From: Nocardia transvalensis NBRC 15921
GTDB taxonomy: Bacteria; Actinomycetota; Actinomycetes; Mycobacteriales; Mycobacteriaceae
Reading direction: 5' to 3'
NCBI RefSeq assembly: GCF_000308875.1
Contig: NZ_BAGL01000127.1
Span: 1-64,000 of the forward strand
DNA: 64,000 bases
Made by a program: the position numbers and the translations under genes. Below are positions 1 to 9,915 of this stretch, piece by piece; within the stretch, counting starts at the first letter, position 1, and each line of letters starts with the position of its first letter. Below the pieces are notes generated by a model. That model was not told the origin of the DNA. It was given only the letters and a program-made list of their open reading frames with translations, and searched no databases.

Positions 1-3000
1 GGGCACCGAGCCGTGCACCGACAACATCACCTGGAACAGCGGGTGGTGCGCGGTCGAGCGCACGGGGTTGAGGACCTCGACCAGCCGCTCGAAGGGGAGG
101 TCGGCGTGCGCGAAATCGTCGAGGTCGCCCTCGCGCACCGCGGCGAGAACGTCGGCGAACCGGCGGTCGCCGGCCACCTCGCTGCGCAGCACCAGGGTGT
201 TCGCGAACATGCCGACGAGGTGGTCGAGCTGCTGTTCGGTGCGCCCGGCGATCGGCGTGCCGAGGCAGACGTCGTCGGTCGCGGCCATCCGCGCGATCAG
301 CACCGCGAGCGCGGCGTGCAGCACCATGAACACGCTCGCGTCGCTGCGCCGGGCCAGCGCCACCAGCCCCGCGTGCAGGTCCGGATCGATCTGTGCGGCG
401 ACGGCGGCCCCGCGCTGCGAGGCCACCGTCGGCCGCGGCCGGTCGGTGGGCAGCTCGGTGCATTCGGGTAGGCCCGTCAGGCGCGACGTCCAGTAGTCGC
501 GCTGCTGTGCGGCAAGGGATTCCGGGTCGGCCTCGTCGCCGAGCACCTCCCGCTGCCACAGCCCGAAATCGGCGTACTGCACCGGCAGCGGCTCCCACCC
601 CGGCGTTGTGCCCGCGCAGCGCGCGCGGTAGGCGGCCGCGAGGTCGTCGGCCAGCGGCGTGAGCGACCAGCCGTCGGCCGCGATGTGGTGCAGCACCAGC
701 AGCAGGACGTGGTCGTCGTCCGCCGCGCGGAGCAGGTCGACGCGCAGCGGAACCTCGGTGGTCACATCGAAACCGCGCCCGGAGATCTCGGCCAGCCGCG
801 CGTCGATCTCCGCGGCGGGCACGTCGGCGACGACGGGCGAGATATCGGCCGCGTCCGGATCCAGGACGATCTGATGCGGCCCGTCCCCGTCGGCGGGGAA
901 TATCGTGCGCAGCGCCTCGTGCCGCGCGACGAGATCGGCGACGGCCGCCGACAGCGCGGCGGTGTCCAGCGCACCGCGCAGGCGCAGCGCGACGGAGATG
1001 TTGTACGCGCCCGAGGACGAATCGAACCGGTTGAGGAACCACAGCCGCTGCTGGGCCGCCGACAGCGGCAAACGCTCCGGCCGGTCCCACGGGCGCAGCA
1101 GCGGACGGGTGCGAGCGCCGGAATGGCGAGTCATCCACGCCGCCAGGCCTTCTACGGTCGGCGCCTCGAAGACCGCCCGCACCGCGACCGTGGTCTCCGT
1201 CGCCGCGCTCAGCCGCGCCACCACCCGCGTCGCGGCCAGCGAATTGCCGCCCAGCGCGAAGAAGTCGTCGTCCAGACCCGCGCGCTCGATCCCGAGGACT
1301 TCCGTGAAGGCGGCCGCGACTGTCTCTTCGAGATCCGTGCGCGCGCAACGGTATTCACCGACCTCGAAGGTGGGCGCCGGGAGCGCCCGGCGGTCGACCT
1401 TCCCGTTCACCGTCAACGGCAGGGCGTCGAGCACCACGTACGCGGCCGGAACCATGTAGGAAGGCAGCATCCGGGTCAGGCGCGCGCTGACCGCAGCGGT
1501 GTCCACCGTCGCGCCGGGGGCGGGCACGACGTAGGCGACCAGCCGGTCGCCGGTATTCGCGTCGGCGTGCACGACCGCCACCGCCGCGGTGATGGAGTCC
1601 GTGCGCAGCAGCGCGCTCTCGACCTCGCCGAGTTCGATCCGGAAGCCGCGGATCTTCACCTGGAAGTCGGTGCGGCCCAGGTAATCCAGCTCCCCCGCCG
1701 CATTCCAGGCGACCAGGTCGCCGGTGCGGTAGAGCCGCTCCCCCGGCCCCGCCGCGAACGGGTCGGCGACGAACCGCTCGGCGGTGAGCGCCGCGCGCCC
1801 GAGGTAGCCGTCGGCCAGCTGGGCGCCCGCGAGATACAGCTCGCCCGCGACCCCGGCGGGCACCGGGCGCAGCCGGGCATCGAGCACGAACGCCCGGGTG
1901 TTCCACTCCGGCACCCCGATCGGCACCGTGGCCGTATCGGCCTCGGTGACGCGGTGCGCGGTCACCGAGACGGCCGCCTCGGTGGGCCCGTAGAGGTTCC
2001 ACAACGCGGCGGCCGGGCTGCCCTCGCGGACCCGCGCGGCGGTGCGGGCCGGTAGCGCCTCGCCGATCGCCAGGATCGCGCGCAGCGACGCCGGCAACAC
2101 TCCCTCGGCGGCGGTCAGCAGCGCGTCCAGCATCGACGGGACCAGGTGCAGCACCGAGACACGATGCTCCGCAACGGCTTTCAGTACTTCTGCCGGATCG
2201 CGATGGGCGTCCGGCGCGAGCACCACCAGGCGGGCTCCGGAGACGAGGGCCGACCAGAACTCCCACACCGACAGATCGAAGGTCGCCGCGGTCTTGAGCA
2301 GCACCGCATCGTCACCGCCGAGCGCGAAGGCGTCCTGCTTCCAGCGCACTTGGTTGACGATCGCGCGGTGCGGCACCGCGACGCCCTTGGGACGCCCGGT
2401 GGATCCGGACGTGAAGATCACGTACGCGGTGTGGTGCGGGCGCAGCGGCGTGGTCCGCTCCGCGTCGGCCACCGGCCCGCCGGGCAGGTGGTCCAGGTCC
2501 AGCCGGTCGATGCGAACCTGCGGGACCGTCGCGGCGGGGAACAGATCCCGACCGGTGGTCAGCACGCACAGCGGCGCGGCGGTGCGGAGGATGTAGTCGA
2601 GGCGGTCCTCGGGCTGATCGGGATCCAGCGGCACGTAGGCGCCGCCCGCCGCCGTCACGGCGTACATCCCGGCGATCAGGTCGACCGACCGCCGCATACC
2701 CAGCGCGACCCGCGTCCCGGGCCCGACGCCCTGCGAGATCAGATGGCGCGCAAGACGATTCACCTCGGCGGCGAAGGAACCGTAGGTCAGGGTCGCCTCG
2801 TCCGCCACGAGCGCCACCGCGTCCGGCGTGGCCGCGGCCTGGGCATCGAACAGCGAGGCGAGGGTGTCGGCCGCGTCGAGGGCCCGCGCCGTCGTATTCG
2901 GCACGCGCAGCAGGGCATCGCGTTCGGCCGCGTCCAGGATCTCCAGATCCCCGACCGCGCTGCCGGGGGCCGTGACGATCTCGCCGAGGATCCGCTGGAA

Positions 3001-6000
3001 GCGGGCGGCGAATCGCTCCACGGTGGGGTGGTCGAACAGATCCGTGGCGTAGATCAGGTGGCCGCGGATCCCGGCCGGTGCGCCGTCGTCGGCGTAGGTG
3101 TCGGTGAGGACCAGCTGGAGGTCGAATTGCGCGACCTCCGTATCGATCTCGGTGCCGGTCACGGTCAGGCCGGGCAGCTCGAGTTCGGACTGCGTCAGGT
3201 TGTGGAAGGAGAACCCGATCTGCACCAGCGGATGCCGCGCGGTCGACCGGGTCGGGTTCAGCGCCTCGACCAGCCGCTCGAACGGTAACTCCGCGTTGGC
3301 GAATGCCGCCAGATCGACCTCGCGCTGCTGTGCGAGCAGTTCGTCGAACGAGGCGCCGGAGTCGACCGCCACCCGGAAGACCAGCGTATTGACGAACATG
3401 CCGATCAGATCGTCCAGTTCGCGCTCGCCGCGCCCGGCCACCGGCGTGCCCACGGCGATGTCGTGCATGCCCGACAGCCGGGCCAGCAGGACCGCGAACG
3501 CGGTGTGCGCCACCATGAACAGCGTGCACTGGGAGGTACGTCCCAGATCGACCAGCCGACGGTGGATCCCGGCGTCCACGGCCAGATCGACGCGCCCGCC
3601 GCGGAAGGACTGCACGGCCGGGCGGTGCCGGTCGTAGGGCAGCGACAATTCCTCGGGCAGATCGGCGAGCTGGCGGGTCCAGTAGGCCAACTGCGCGCCC
3701 GCCCGGCTGTCGGCCGCGGACTCGTCGCCGAGCATGTCACGCTGCCACAGCGTGTAGTCGGCGTACTGCACCGGCAACGGCGTCCACCGCGGGGCGGCCC
3801 CCTCGCGGCGGGCGCCGTAGGCGGTCATCAGATCGGTGAACAGCGGGCTGAGCGACCAGCCGTCCGCGGCGATGTGGTGCAGCACCACGGCGAGGACGTG
3901 CTCGTCGGGCCCGGTGCGCAGCAGCTCGACGCGCAGCGCGGTCTCGGTGGTCAGATCGAACCCGCGGCGCGCGACGGCCGCCAGCCGCTCCTCGACCTCG
4001 TCGCCGGACACCTCGAGCACGGGCAGCCGCGGCACGGCCTCCCACGCGGGCACGATCACCTGCGCCGCGCCGTCCACGCCGCCCGGGAACACCGTGCGCA
4101 GCGATTCGTGCCGCTCGACCACGTCGGCCACCGCGTAGCGCAGGGCGGCCGCGTCCAGATCACCGTGCAGGCGCAGCGCGAAGGGAATGTTGTATGTGCT
4201 TGCGGCGGTGTCGAACTGGTTGACGAACCACAGGCGCTGCTGGGCGAGCGACAGCGGGATACGCGCCGGGCGGCGTCGCCCCGCCAGCGCGCTGCGGGCG
4301 CCGCCGCCGGTCAGGCGCTGCACGGAGACCGCGAGTTCGGCGACCGTGGCCTCCTCGAGCAGCAGCCGCACGGGCACCTTGGTGTTCAGCACCTCGCCCA
4401 GCCGGGAGGCCACCCGCGTCGCGGCGAGCGAATTGCCGCCGAGCGCGAAGAAGCTGTCGTCCAACCCGATCCGGCCGGCGTCGAGCACCTCGGCGAGTAC
4501 GTCGGCCACCACGCGCTCGGTGGCCGTGTGCGGCGGCCGGTAGGGCCGGACCTCGGCGGCGGGCTCGGGTAGCGCGCGCCGGTCGAGTTTGCCGTTGACC
4601 GTCAGCGGGATGGCGTCGAGCACGACGAACGCCGACGGCACCATGTAGTCGGGCAGCAGCTGCCGCAACGCATCCCGGACCGCGGCCGTATCCGGCGGGG
4701 TGCCGGGGTGCCCGACGACGTACGCGACGATCCGCTGCGCGCCGGACGCGTCGCCGCGCACGATCGCCACCGCGTGCCGGACGGTGTCCTGGGCCAGCAG
4801 CGCCGATTCGATCTCGCCGAGTTCGATGCGGAAGCCCCGGACCTTCACCTGGTCGTCGATGCGGCCCAGGTACTCCACCTCGTGGTCGGCGCTCCACTGC
4901 CCGAGGTCGCCGGACCGGTACAGCCGGGTTCCGGGCGGACCGAACGGATTCGCGACGAACCGGGCCGACGTCAGCTCCGCGCGGCCGAGGTAGCCCCGCG
5001 CCTGCTGCGAACCCTCGACGTAGATCTCGCCGGGGACGCCGACCGGTACCGGCCGCAACGTGTTGTCCAGCAGCAGGATTCGCAGCCCCGGGAGCGCCTG
5101 CCCGATGCCGCGCGGACGCGTCCCGCCGAACGCCGCGGCGTCCAGGGCGCGATAGGTGACGTGCACCGTGGTCTCGGTGATGCCGTACATGTTGATCAGC
5201 CGCGGCGCGGTCTCGCCGTGGCGGTCGAACCAGTCCGCCAGCCGGCGCGGTTCGAGGGCCTCGCCGCCGAAGACGACGTACCGCAGATCCGGCAGCGCGG
5301 CCGCGGGCCCGGCGGCCCGGTCCACGGCGTCGAGCTGATAGAAGGCCGACGGCGTCTGGTTGACGACCGTCACCCGCTCGCGGCGCAGCAGCTCGAAGAA
5401 CTGCTCCGGGGACCGCGAGGTCACGTAGTCGACCACGACCAGCGTGCCGCCGTACAGCAGCGGGCCCCACAGCTCCCACACCGAGAAGTCGAACGCGTAC
5501 GAGTGGAACATGGTCCACACGTCGTCCGGGCCGAAGGCGAAGTGCGCCTCGGCATTCGCGAACAGCGTCGTCACATTGTGGTGCGGGATCTGCACGCCCT
5601 TGGGGCGGCCGGTCGATCCGGACGTGTAGATCACGTAGGCGACATTGCCGGGCGACAGCGGCGCGCGGCGATCGGCGTCGGTCACGGGCCCGGCGTCGAA
5701 TCCGGACAGATCGGCCCGGTCCACATCCACTGCGGGCAGGTCCGCCGGACGCGCCAGCTCTCGTTCCGAGGTGGTCACGAGGCAGACCGGTCCCGCATCA
5801 GCCAGCATGAACTCGATCCGGTCCGCCGGGTAGTCCGGGTCCACAGGCAGGTAGCCACCACCCGCCTTGACCACGGCGAGCAGCGCTACCACGAGATCCA
5901 CCGACCTCGGCAGCGCCACCGCGACCAGCGTCTCCGGGCCGACCCCGATCTCGATCAGCTTGCGTGCCAGCCGGTTTGCGCGCGAGTCCAGCTCGCCGTA

Positions 6001-7482
6001 GGTAAGGGAGTCGTCGCCGAACCGGACCGCGCGGCGCTGTGCGTGCGCCGCCGCGACGGCGTCGAAACGGTCGGGCAGCGTCCCGGCGACGATGCCGACT
6101 CCCGCAGCCCCGCCGAGCAGGCGGGCCTGTTCGGCAGCGCTCATCAGCGGCAGCCGCGACACCGGCGTGCCCGGGTCGGCCGACAGGAAGACGGCCAGGT
6201 AGTCCAGGAAGCGGCGGTGGTGGCCCTCCAGCTCCTCGGGGTCGTAGCGGTCCGGATTCCCGACGAAGTCGATGTGCAGGCCGTCGCCGTCGCTGCCGTT
6301 GTAGATGTTGATCGACAGGTCGTCCACCGGTCCCGTCGACACCAGCTGCATCGTCCCGATCGCCGTGCCGAAGCGAATCTGGTTGTGGTACAGCATGATG
6401 TTGACGACCGGGCCGAAGAAGCGCCGGCGGTTGCCCGCCGAACCCCGGTGCCGCTGGATGTCCTCGTGGCGGTAGCGCTGGTGCGCCAGCCCCTCCCGGA
6501 TGCGGTCCGCGGTCGCGCGCACGAGGTCCGGCGCGGTCACCTCGGCGTCGACGGGGATGCGCAGCGGGACGACATTCGACACGTAGCCCGCCGCGGCGCG
6601 CAGCACCGGCGTGGTCCGCGCGGTCACCGGCAGGCTCACGACCACGTCGTCGTTGCCGGTGACGGCGGCGAGATAGCCCGCGAGGGCGGCGATGAACAGG
6701 GCGGGACGCGACGCGCCGGACTGCTCGCGCGCGGCGTCCAGCAGTGCGGCGGTGCGGGAGTCGAGGTGGGCGCCCGCGGTCCGGCGCCGGGGTCCGGGCG
6801 GGGCGAACCGTCTGCTGAGGCCGAATTCCTCGGGCATCGACTCGATCTGGCCGAGCCAGTACCGGCGGTCGGCGTCGAAGTCCGCGGACTCGCGGTACTC
6901 CTGTTCGCAGCGATAGACCTCGTAGAGTTCCTCGGCCGCGAGCGGGCTCGCGTCGCGGTCGTCGACCTGCGCGTTGTACCACTCCACGATGCGGCTCACG
7001 ACCAGCATCGCGCCGTAGCCGTCGATGGCGATGTGGTGCATCTTCGCGTACCAGAGGTAGTGCGCGTCGGCGATGCGCAGCAGCGCGCTCTCGAACAGCG
7101 GGCCTCGCAGCGCGTCCATGGGCGTGGCCGCGTCGCGCTCCATCCACGTCATGGCGGCCGCCCGGGGGTCGCGCTCGGCGCGCAGATCCACCCTCTCGGT
7201 CCGGATGCGGATATCGGTCGCCACGGACTGCGACGGCTCGCCGTCGTCCTCGACGATGCGCAGGTGAACGCTTTGCAGGTCCGCGGCGCAGCGATCGATG
7301 GCCTCGTCGAGGACGTCGATGTCCAGATCACCCGGAATATCCACATATTGGGCGACCGACAGCGGCACCTCGGGCGCGATGTGCTGCGCCCGCCACATGC
7401 CGAGCTGAGCCTCCGAGAGAGGGAACGACCGCGTTGACACCGGAACAGGCCGACCTGAGGACTGCGGGGCCAACGAGGTCAT
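1..7482 (-). CDS. Non-ribosomal peptide synthetase, C-A(Thr)-T-C-A-T-C..., C-terminal part beyond the window
   Basis: The frame opening at the ATG at 7482 stays open to base 1, giving 2494 residues without a stop. Domains in order: C1 (residues about 20-440, HHIAIDG), A1 (about 460-960), T1 (LGGNS near 1016), C2 (HHIAADG near 1202), A2, T2 (LGGNS near 2080), and C3 (HHIAADG near 2264), which is cut by the edge. The A1 pocket reads D-F-W-N-V-G-M-V-H, the known threonine code. A2 reads D-L-W-H-L-I-L-V-S, which has some serine-type features but matches no code I know. Because the protein begins with a C domain, it should receive an acyl or aryl group from a separate loading protein, as EntF/DhbF-type siderophore synthetases do; that role is inference. 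No epimerase or thioesterase domain is visible. Partner genes would lie to the left. Confidence 0.95.
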   Translation of the reverse strand, partial: MTSLAPQSSGRPVPVSTRSFPLSEAQLGMWRAQHIAPEVPLSVAQYVDIPGDLDIDVLDEAIDRCAADLQSVHLRIVEDDGEPSQSVATDIRIRTERVDLRAERDPRAAAMTWMERDAATPMDALRGPLFESALLRIADAHYLWYAKMHHIAIDGYGAMLVVSRIVEWYNAQVDDRDASPLAAEELYEVYRCEQEYRESADFDADRRYWLGQIESMPEEFGLSRRFAPPGPRRRTAGAHLDSRTAALLDAAREQSGASRPALFIAALAGYLAAVTGNDDVVVSLPVTARTTPVLRAAAGYVSNVVPLRIPVDAEVTAPDLVRATADRIREGLAHQRYRHEDIQRHRGSAGNRRRFFGPVVNIMLYHNQIRFGTAIGTMQLVSTGPVDDLSINIYNGSDGDGLHIDFVGNPDRYDPEELEGHHRRFLDYLAVFLSADPGTPVSRLPLMSAAEQARLLGGAAGVGIVAGTLPDRFDAVAAAHAQRRAVRFGDDSLTYGELDSRANRLARKLIEIGVGPETLVAVALPRSVDLVVALLAVVKAGGGYLPVDPDYPADRIEFMLADAGPVCLVTTSERELARPADLPAVDVDRADLSGFDAGPVTDADRRAPLSPGNVAYVIYTSGSTGRPKGVQIPHHNVTTLFANAEAHFAFGPDDVWTMFHSYAFDFSVWELWGPLLYGGTLVVVDYVTSRSPEQFFELLRRERVTVVNQTPSAFYQLDAVDRAAGPAAALPDLRYVVFGGEALEPRRLADWFDRHGETAPRLINMYGITETTVHVTYRALDAAAFGGTRPRGIGQALPGLRILLLDNTLRPVPVGVPGEIYVEGSQQARGYLGRAELTSARFVANPFGPPGTRLYRSGDLGQWSADHEVEYLGRIDDQVKVRGFRIELGEIESALLAQDTVRHAVAIVRGDASGAQRIVAYVVGHPGTPPDTAAVRDALRQLLPDYMVPSAFVVLDAIPLTVNGKLDRRALPEPAAEVRPYRPPHTATERVVADVLAEVLDAGRIGLDDSFFALGGNSLAATRVASRLGEVLNTKVPVRLLLEEATVAELAVSVQRLTGGGARSALAGRRRPARIPLSLAQQRLWFVNQFDTAASTYNIPFALRLHGDLDAAALRYAVADVVERHESLRTVFPGGVDGAAQVIVPAWEAVPRLPVLEVSGDEVEERLAAVARRGFDLTTETALRVELLRTGPDEHVLAVVLHHIAADGWSLSPLFTDLMTAYGARREGAAPRWTPLPVQYADYTLWQRDMLGDESAADSRAGAQLAYWTRQLADLPEELSLPYDRHRPAVQSFRGGRVDLAVDAGIHRRLVDLGRTSQCTLFMVAHTAFAVLLARLSGMHDIAVGTPVAGRGERELDDLIGMFVNTLVFRVAVDSGASFDELLAQQREVDLAAFANAELPFERLVEALNPTRSTARHPLVQIGFSFHNLTQSELELPGLTVTGTEIDTEVAQFDLQLVLTDTYADDGAPAGIRGHLIYATDLFDHPTVERFAARFQRILGEIVTAPGSAVGDLEILDAAERDALLRVPNTTARALDAADTLASLFDAQAAATPDAVALVADEATLTYGSFAAEVNRLARHLISQGVGPGTRVALGMRRSVDLIAGMYAVTAAGGAYVPLDPDQPEDRLDYILRTAAPLCVLTTGRDLFPAATVPQVRIDRLDLDHLPGGPVADAERTTPLRPHHTAYVIFTSGSTGRPKGVAVPHRAIVNQVRWKQDAFALGGDDAVLLKTAATFDLSVWEFWSALVSGARLVVLAPDAHRDPAEVLKAVAEHRVSVLHLVPSMLDALLTAAEGVLPASLRAILAIGEALPARTAARVREGSPAAALWNLYGPTEAAVSVTAHRVTEADTATVPIGVPEWNTRAFVLDARLRPVPAGVAGELYLAGAQLADGYLGRAALTAERFVADPFAAGPGERLYRTGDLVAWNAAGELDYLGRTDFQVKIRGFRIELGEVESALLRTDSITAAVAVVHADANTGDRLVAYVVPAPGATVDTAAVSARLTRMLPSYMVPAAYVVLDALPLTVNGKVDRRALPAPTFEVGEYRCARTDLEETVAAAFTEVLGIERAGLDDDFFALGGNSLAATRVVARLSAATETTVAVRAVFEAPTVEGLAAWMTRHSGARTRPLLRPWDRPERLPLSAAQQRLWFLNRFDSSSGAYNISVALRLRGALDTAALSAAVADLVARHEALRTIFPADGDGPHQIVLDPDAADISPVVADVPAAEIDARLAEISGRGFDVTTEVPLRVDLLRAADDDHVLLLVLHHIAADGWSLTPLADDLAAAYRARCAGTTPGWEPLPVQYADFGLWQREVLGDEADPESLAAQQRDYWTSRLTGLPECTELPTDRPRPTVASQRGAAVAAQIDPDLHAGLVALARRSDASVFMVLHAALAVLIARMAATDDVCLGTPIAGRTEQQLDHLVGMFANTLVLRSEVAGDRRFADVLAAVREGDLDDFAHADLPFERLVEVLNPVRSTAHHPLFQVMLSVHGSVP

Positions 7483-7618
7483 GCGGATCTCCCATCGACG
7501 GTCTTTCTGCGAACTAAGGCATCACACACACAGCAACCGCCGCGACGGTCCCATTCGGAAGTTCGTTGCGCGCAGCGATCCGGTTGGGTCGAATCTGCAT
7601 CGAATTCCGAACCGATCC

Positions 7619-7691
7619 GTACGCGGCGTACAGATCTGGCTATCTACCTGGAAAAACTCGTACCGAGACGCATCGAATCGGACCCGATTCG
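7619..7691. promoter_or_regulatory. Two perfect palindromes upstream of the NRPS
   Basis: GTACGC-G-GCGTAC lies at 7619-7631. CGAATCGG-AC-CCGATTCG, 8-bp arms around 2 bp, lies at 7674-7691, followed by a further CGAATCG copy at 7694-7700. They are 140-210 bp upstream of the NRPS start. Perfect palindromes of this size commonly bind TetR- or GntR-type regulators, but no matching regulator gene lies next to them here. Confidence 0.4.
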
Positions 7692-7826
7692 ACCGAATCG
7701 CAAGCTGATTCCGCCACCCCTGACCCGACGAACCACGAACTCTAGACGATTCGACCACGCCTCGCCGGGCTTCGGGCGGGTACCGTAGACCCTTGTAGCA
7801 GCCAGCCAGCAACACCCCTGCGCCGA

Positions 7827-7849
7827 CCGGGAACGGTATCTATTCCCGG
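7827..7849 (-). terminator. Possible terminator hairpin after the dehydrogenase gene
   Basis: CCGGGAA and TTCCCGG form a perfect 7-bp stem around a 9-base loop, about 100 bases past the stop of the minus-strand dehydrogenase gene. No T-run follows, so intrinsic termination is uncertain. Confidence 0.35.
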
Positions 7850-7949
7850 CCGTCTCCGCCACCCGCCCCGGTGCATCGGGCACAGCTCGCCGCCCTCGGT
7901 GCGGGTACGCGACTTGTGCCCCAGACGATCTCGCCGTTCCGGCGTGCGG

Positions 7950-8801
7950 TCAGTCCGATGCGGTGCGGCCGAGTTCGACCAGCGCGGTGATATCGGCGGT
8001 GTCCCAGCCGTCGGCGGCGACGCGGACGTAGGCGTCGTGGGCGGCCTGCGTGACCGGGAGCGGGGCGCCCGGGGCGAGCCCGAGGAAGTGCCCGAGATCC
8101 TTGGCGCCGAGCCCCGGCGTGAACCAGCCGGCATGCCGCGGATCGAACAGCCCGTCGATGCGATTGCGCAGCCCGGCAGGCACCATCGCCGACTCGCGCA
8201 GCAGTGCGGTCAGCGTCGCCTCGTCGAGGCCCGCGGCGCGGGCGACGCGCACGGTTTCGGCCACGGCGGCGAGTCCGGTCATCAGCAGCTGATTGTTGAG
8301 CAGCTTGACGACGGCGGCGCGCGCCGGATCGTCCCCGGCGTCGAAGGGTCCCGCGAACAGTTCCCAGACCGGTGCGAGCGCGGACCGCGCGAATTCCGCA
8401 CCGGCGATGACGAATACCGCCTCTCCGCTGGTGACGGCCTGAGGCGCACCGAGAATGGGCGCCGCCACCAGCCGGTCGCCGTAGAGCCGGTGCAGTGCGG
8501 ACAGAGTCTGCGGCGAGACCGTCGACATGACGGCCACCACCGGCTCCGACCAGCTCGCGCGGGCCGCGCCGCCGGGGGCCGCGATATCGAGCACGCTGCG
8601 ATCGTCGGCCGAGCAGACGAAGACGGCCTCCGTGCCGGGCGCGAGATCGTCGGGTGCGGCGAGTTCGGTGGCGCCGGCCGCGACCAGTTCCCCGGCCCGC
8701 CCCGGCGTGCGATTCCATACCTCGAGCGCATGTCCCCCGCTCAGCAGGCGCCCGGCGAGCGCCCGCCCCATATTGCCCATGCCGACCACCGTCACGCGCA
8801 T
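7950..8801 (-). CDS. Beta-hydroxyacid dehydrogenase family NAD(P)-dependent oxidoreductase
   Basis: 283 residues if it starts at the ATG at 8801, which has GGAG 8 bases upstream; a GTG at 8810 lies on top of that site and is less likely. The N-terminus has the Rossmann motif VVGMGNMGRAL, typical of the 6-phosphogluconate/3-hydroxyisobutyrate dehydrogenase superfamily. The second domain has KLLNN near residue 165, which keeps the catalytic Lys of the 3-hydroxyisobutyrate dehydrogenases; imine reductases usually lack that Lys. Length is normal for the family. Substrate is unknown. It sits alone between the NRPS and the carotenoid operon, in the same direction as both, with no evidence of co-transcription. 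Confidence 0.85.
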   Translation of the reverse strand: MRVTVVGMGNMGRALAGRLLSGGHALEVWNRTPGRAGELVAAGATELAAPDDLAPGTEAVFVCSADDRSVLDIAAPGGAARASWSEPVVAVMSTVSPQTLSALHRLYGDRLVAAPILGAPQAVTSGEAVFVIAGAEFARSALAPVWELFAGPFDAGDDPARAAVVKLLNNQLLMTGLAAVAETVRVARAAGLDEATLTALLRESAMVPAGLRNRIDGLFDPRHAGWFTPGLGAKDLGHFLGLAPGAPLPVTQAAHDAYVRVAADGWDTADITALVELGRTASD

Positions 8802-8871
8802 CCGCCGCACTCCTTCACGTCTCGGGTATTCCGCTTCGTGAACACTCCCGCGAGTGTGCCACCACCCCGCG

Positions 8872-9915
8872 TCAGGCGTCCCGGCCCGAGCCGGGCGGTG
8901 CGGCCGGCGGACGTGCCGGTTCGGTTCGGCTGCGCAGGTGATAGCGGCGTTCGGCGTAGATCAGGTCGTCGCGCCACAGGCGTTTCGCGGCGCGGACGAT
9001 GAGGGGGCGGAGGACCGGCGTGGCGCGCTGGGCGACGCGGAATCCGGGACGATCCGAAGCGGCGATCACCGCTTCGACGACGGTGGTGCGGGGACGACCG
9101 TCGGGGCCGGATCCGGCTGGCGTGGCGTGGGTTTCGACGATACTGCCGACACCCTCGCCCGAGACGATGCGCATGACGATCGTGCGCGGGTCGGGACAGG
9201 TGAACTCCGCCTCGACGGGGACGCCGAGGCGCTTGGCGACGCGGAAGGTCACCGCCACCAGGAACCGGTGGCCGTTGTCCGGCGACGGGGTCTCGGTGAC
9301 CTCGAGCCGGGCGAACGAATACGGATGGAACCAGGAGCCGTGCCAGGGGTCCAGTCGGTTGGCGATGATGTCCGCGGGTTCGCAGACGCCGGTCAGGGCG
9401 GCCACGGCGTGGACGTGGGTATCGGCCGGGCGGGTGGCGAGAATCGGTGTGTCGGTCGGTGTCTCGCCGCCGACGGCATCGAGCCGCACCCAGGCCAGCA
9501 CGCCGTCGTCGTAGCTCGGGAACGCCGTCCACAGGGGCGAGCAGCCGCCCTCGATGCGCAGGCCGTGCCAGCGGCACACCAGCGCGTCGCCGCTGATCCG
9601 CGCGGTGGCCAGGTCCGCGCCCAGGTGCGGGCACGCGCCGGGACCGGCGTGCAGCGTCCCGCGGGTGTCGCGCCACGCGACGATCTCCACGCCCGCGACG
9701 GTCGTTCCGAAGGGGCGGGCGGCCGTGATGTCGCGGGCGGCGCCGATGACGTACCAGTTCCCGGACGGGCGGCTCAGCGCCTCCGACAGCGCCGACCGGA
9801 TCAGCCCGGGCCGGGCCTGCGCGTACGTCGGCCGCTGCTCGGACCAGGTCTCGGGCGAGAAAGGTTGCAGCGGCGCGGATTTCCACCAGCGCGCGGGGTT
9901 CCGGCTGAGCGTCAC
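8872..9915 (-). CDS. Rieske-type oxygenase, last gene of the carotenoid operon
   Basis: 347 residues from the GTG at 9915, which overlaps the stop of crtU as GTGA; a longer frame upstream exists but lies inside crtU. The [2Fe-2S] ligands are C95-P-H97 and C114-R-W-H117. Further on, D189-P-W-H192 and H197 match the D-x2-H-x4-H pattern for the mononuclear iron of Rieske oxygenases. So this looks like a complete oxygenase component, not just a ferredoxin. Coupling to crtU suggests oxidative tailoring of an aryl carotenoid or electron supply to CrtU. No reductase gene is adjacent. The family assignment is firm; the substrate is inference. Confidence 0.85.
   Translation of the reverse strand: MTLSRNPARWWKSAPLQPFSPETWSEQRPTYAQARPGLIRSALSEALSRPSGNWYVIGAARDITAARPFGTTVAGVEIVAWRDTRGTLHAGPGACPHLGADLATARISGDALVCRWHGLRIEGGCSPLWTAFPSYDDGVLAWVRLDAVGGETPTDTPILATRPADTHVHAVAALTGVCEPADIIANRLDPWHGSWFHPYSFARLEVTETPSPDNGHRFLVAVTFRVAKRLGVPVEAEFTCPDPRTIVMRIVSGEGVGSIVETHATPAGSGPDGRPRTTVVEAVIAASDRPGFRVAQRATPVLRPLIVRAAKRLWRDDLIYAERRYHLRSRTEPARPPAAPPGSGRDA

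Larger units (their letters stand above)
7483..7949. other. Gene-free region upstream of the NRPS
   Basis: These 467 bases hold no convincing gene on either strand; the short open frames have no ribosome site and no recognisable protein. The half nearest the NRPS is clearly more AT-rich than the genes around it, so it probably contains the NRPS promoter. I see two perfect palindromes and one hairpin, listed separately. I looked for an IdeR/DmdR-type iron box (TTAGGTTAG-like) and found none. Confidence 0.6.

Noticed and set aside
4708..7437. Long plus-strand open frame (909 codons) opposite the NRPS
   Set aside because: It is the antisense shadow of the NRPS. Its Arg/Gly/Val/His-rich translation has no domain, and the minus strand encodes recognisable C, A and T domains across the same bases.
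7483..7949. IdeR/DmdR iron box upstream of the NRPS
   Set aside because: No TTAGGTTAG-CCTAACCTAA-like sequence was found on either strand.
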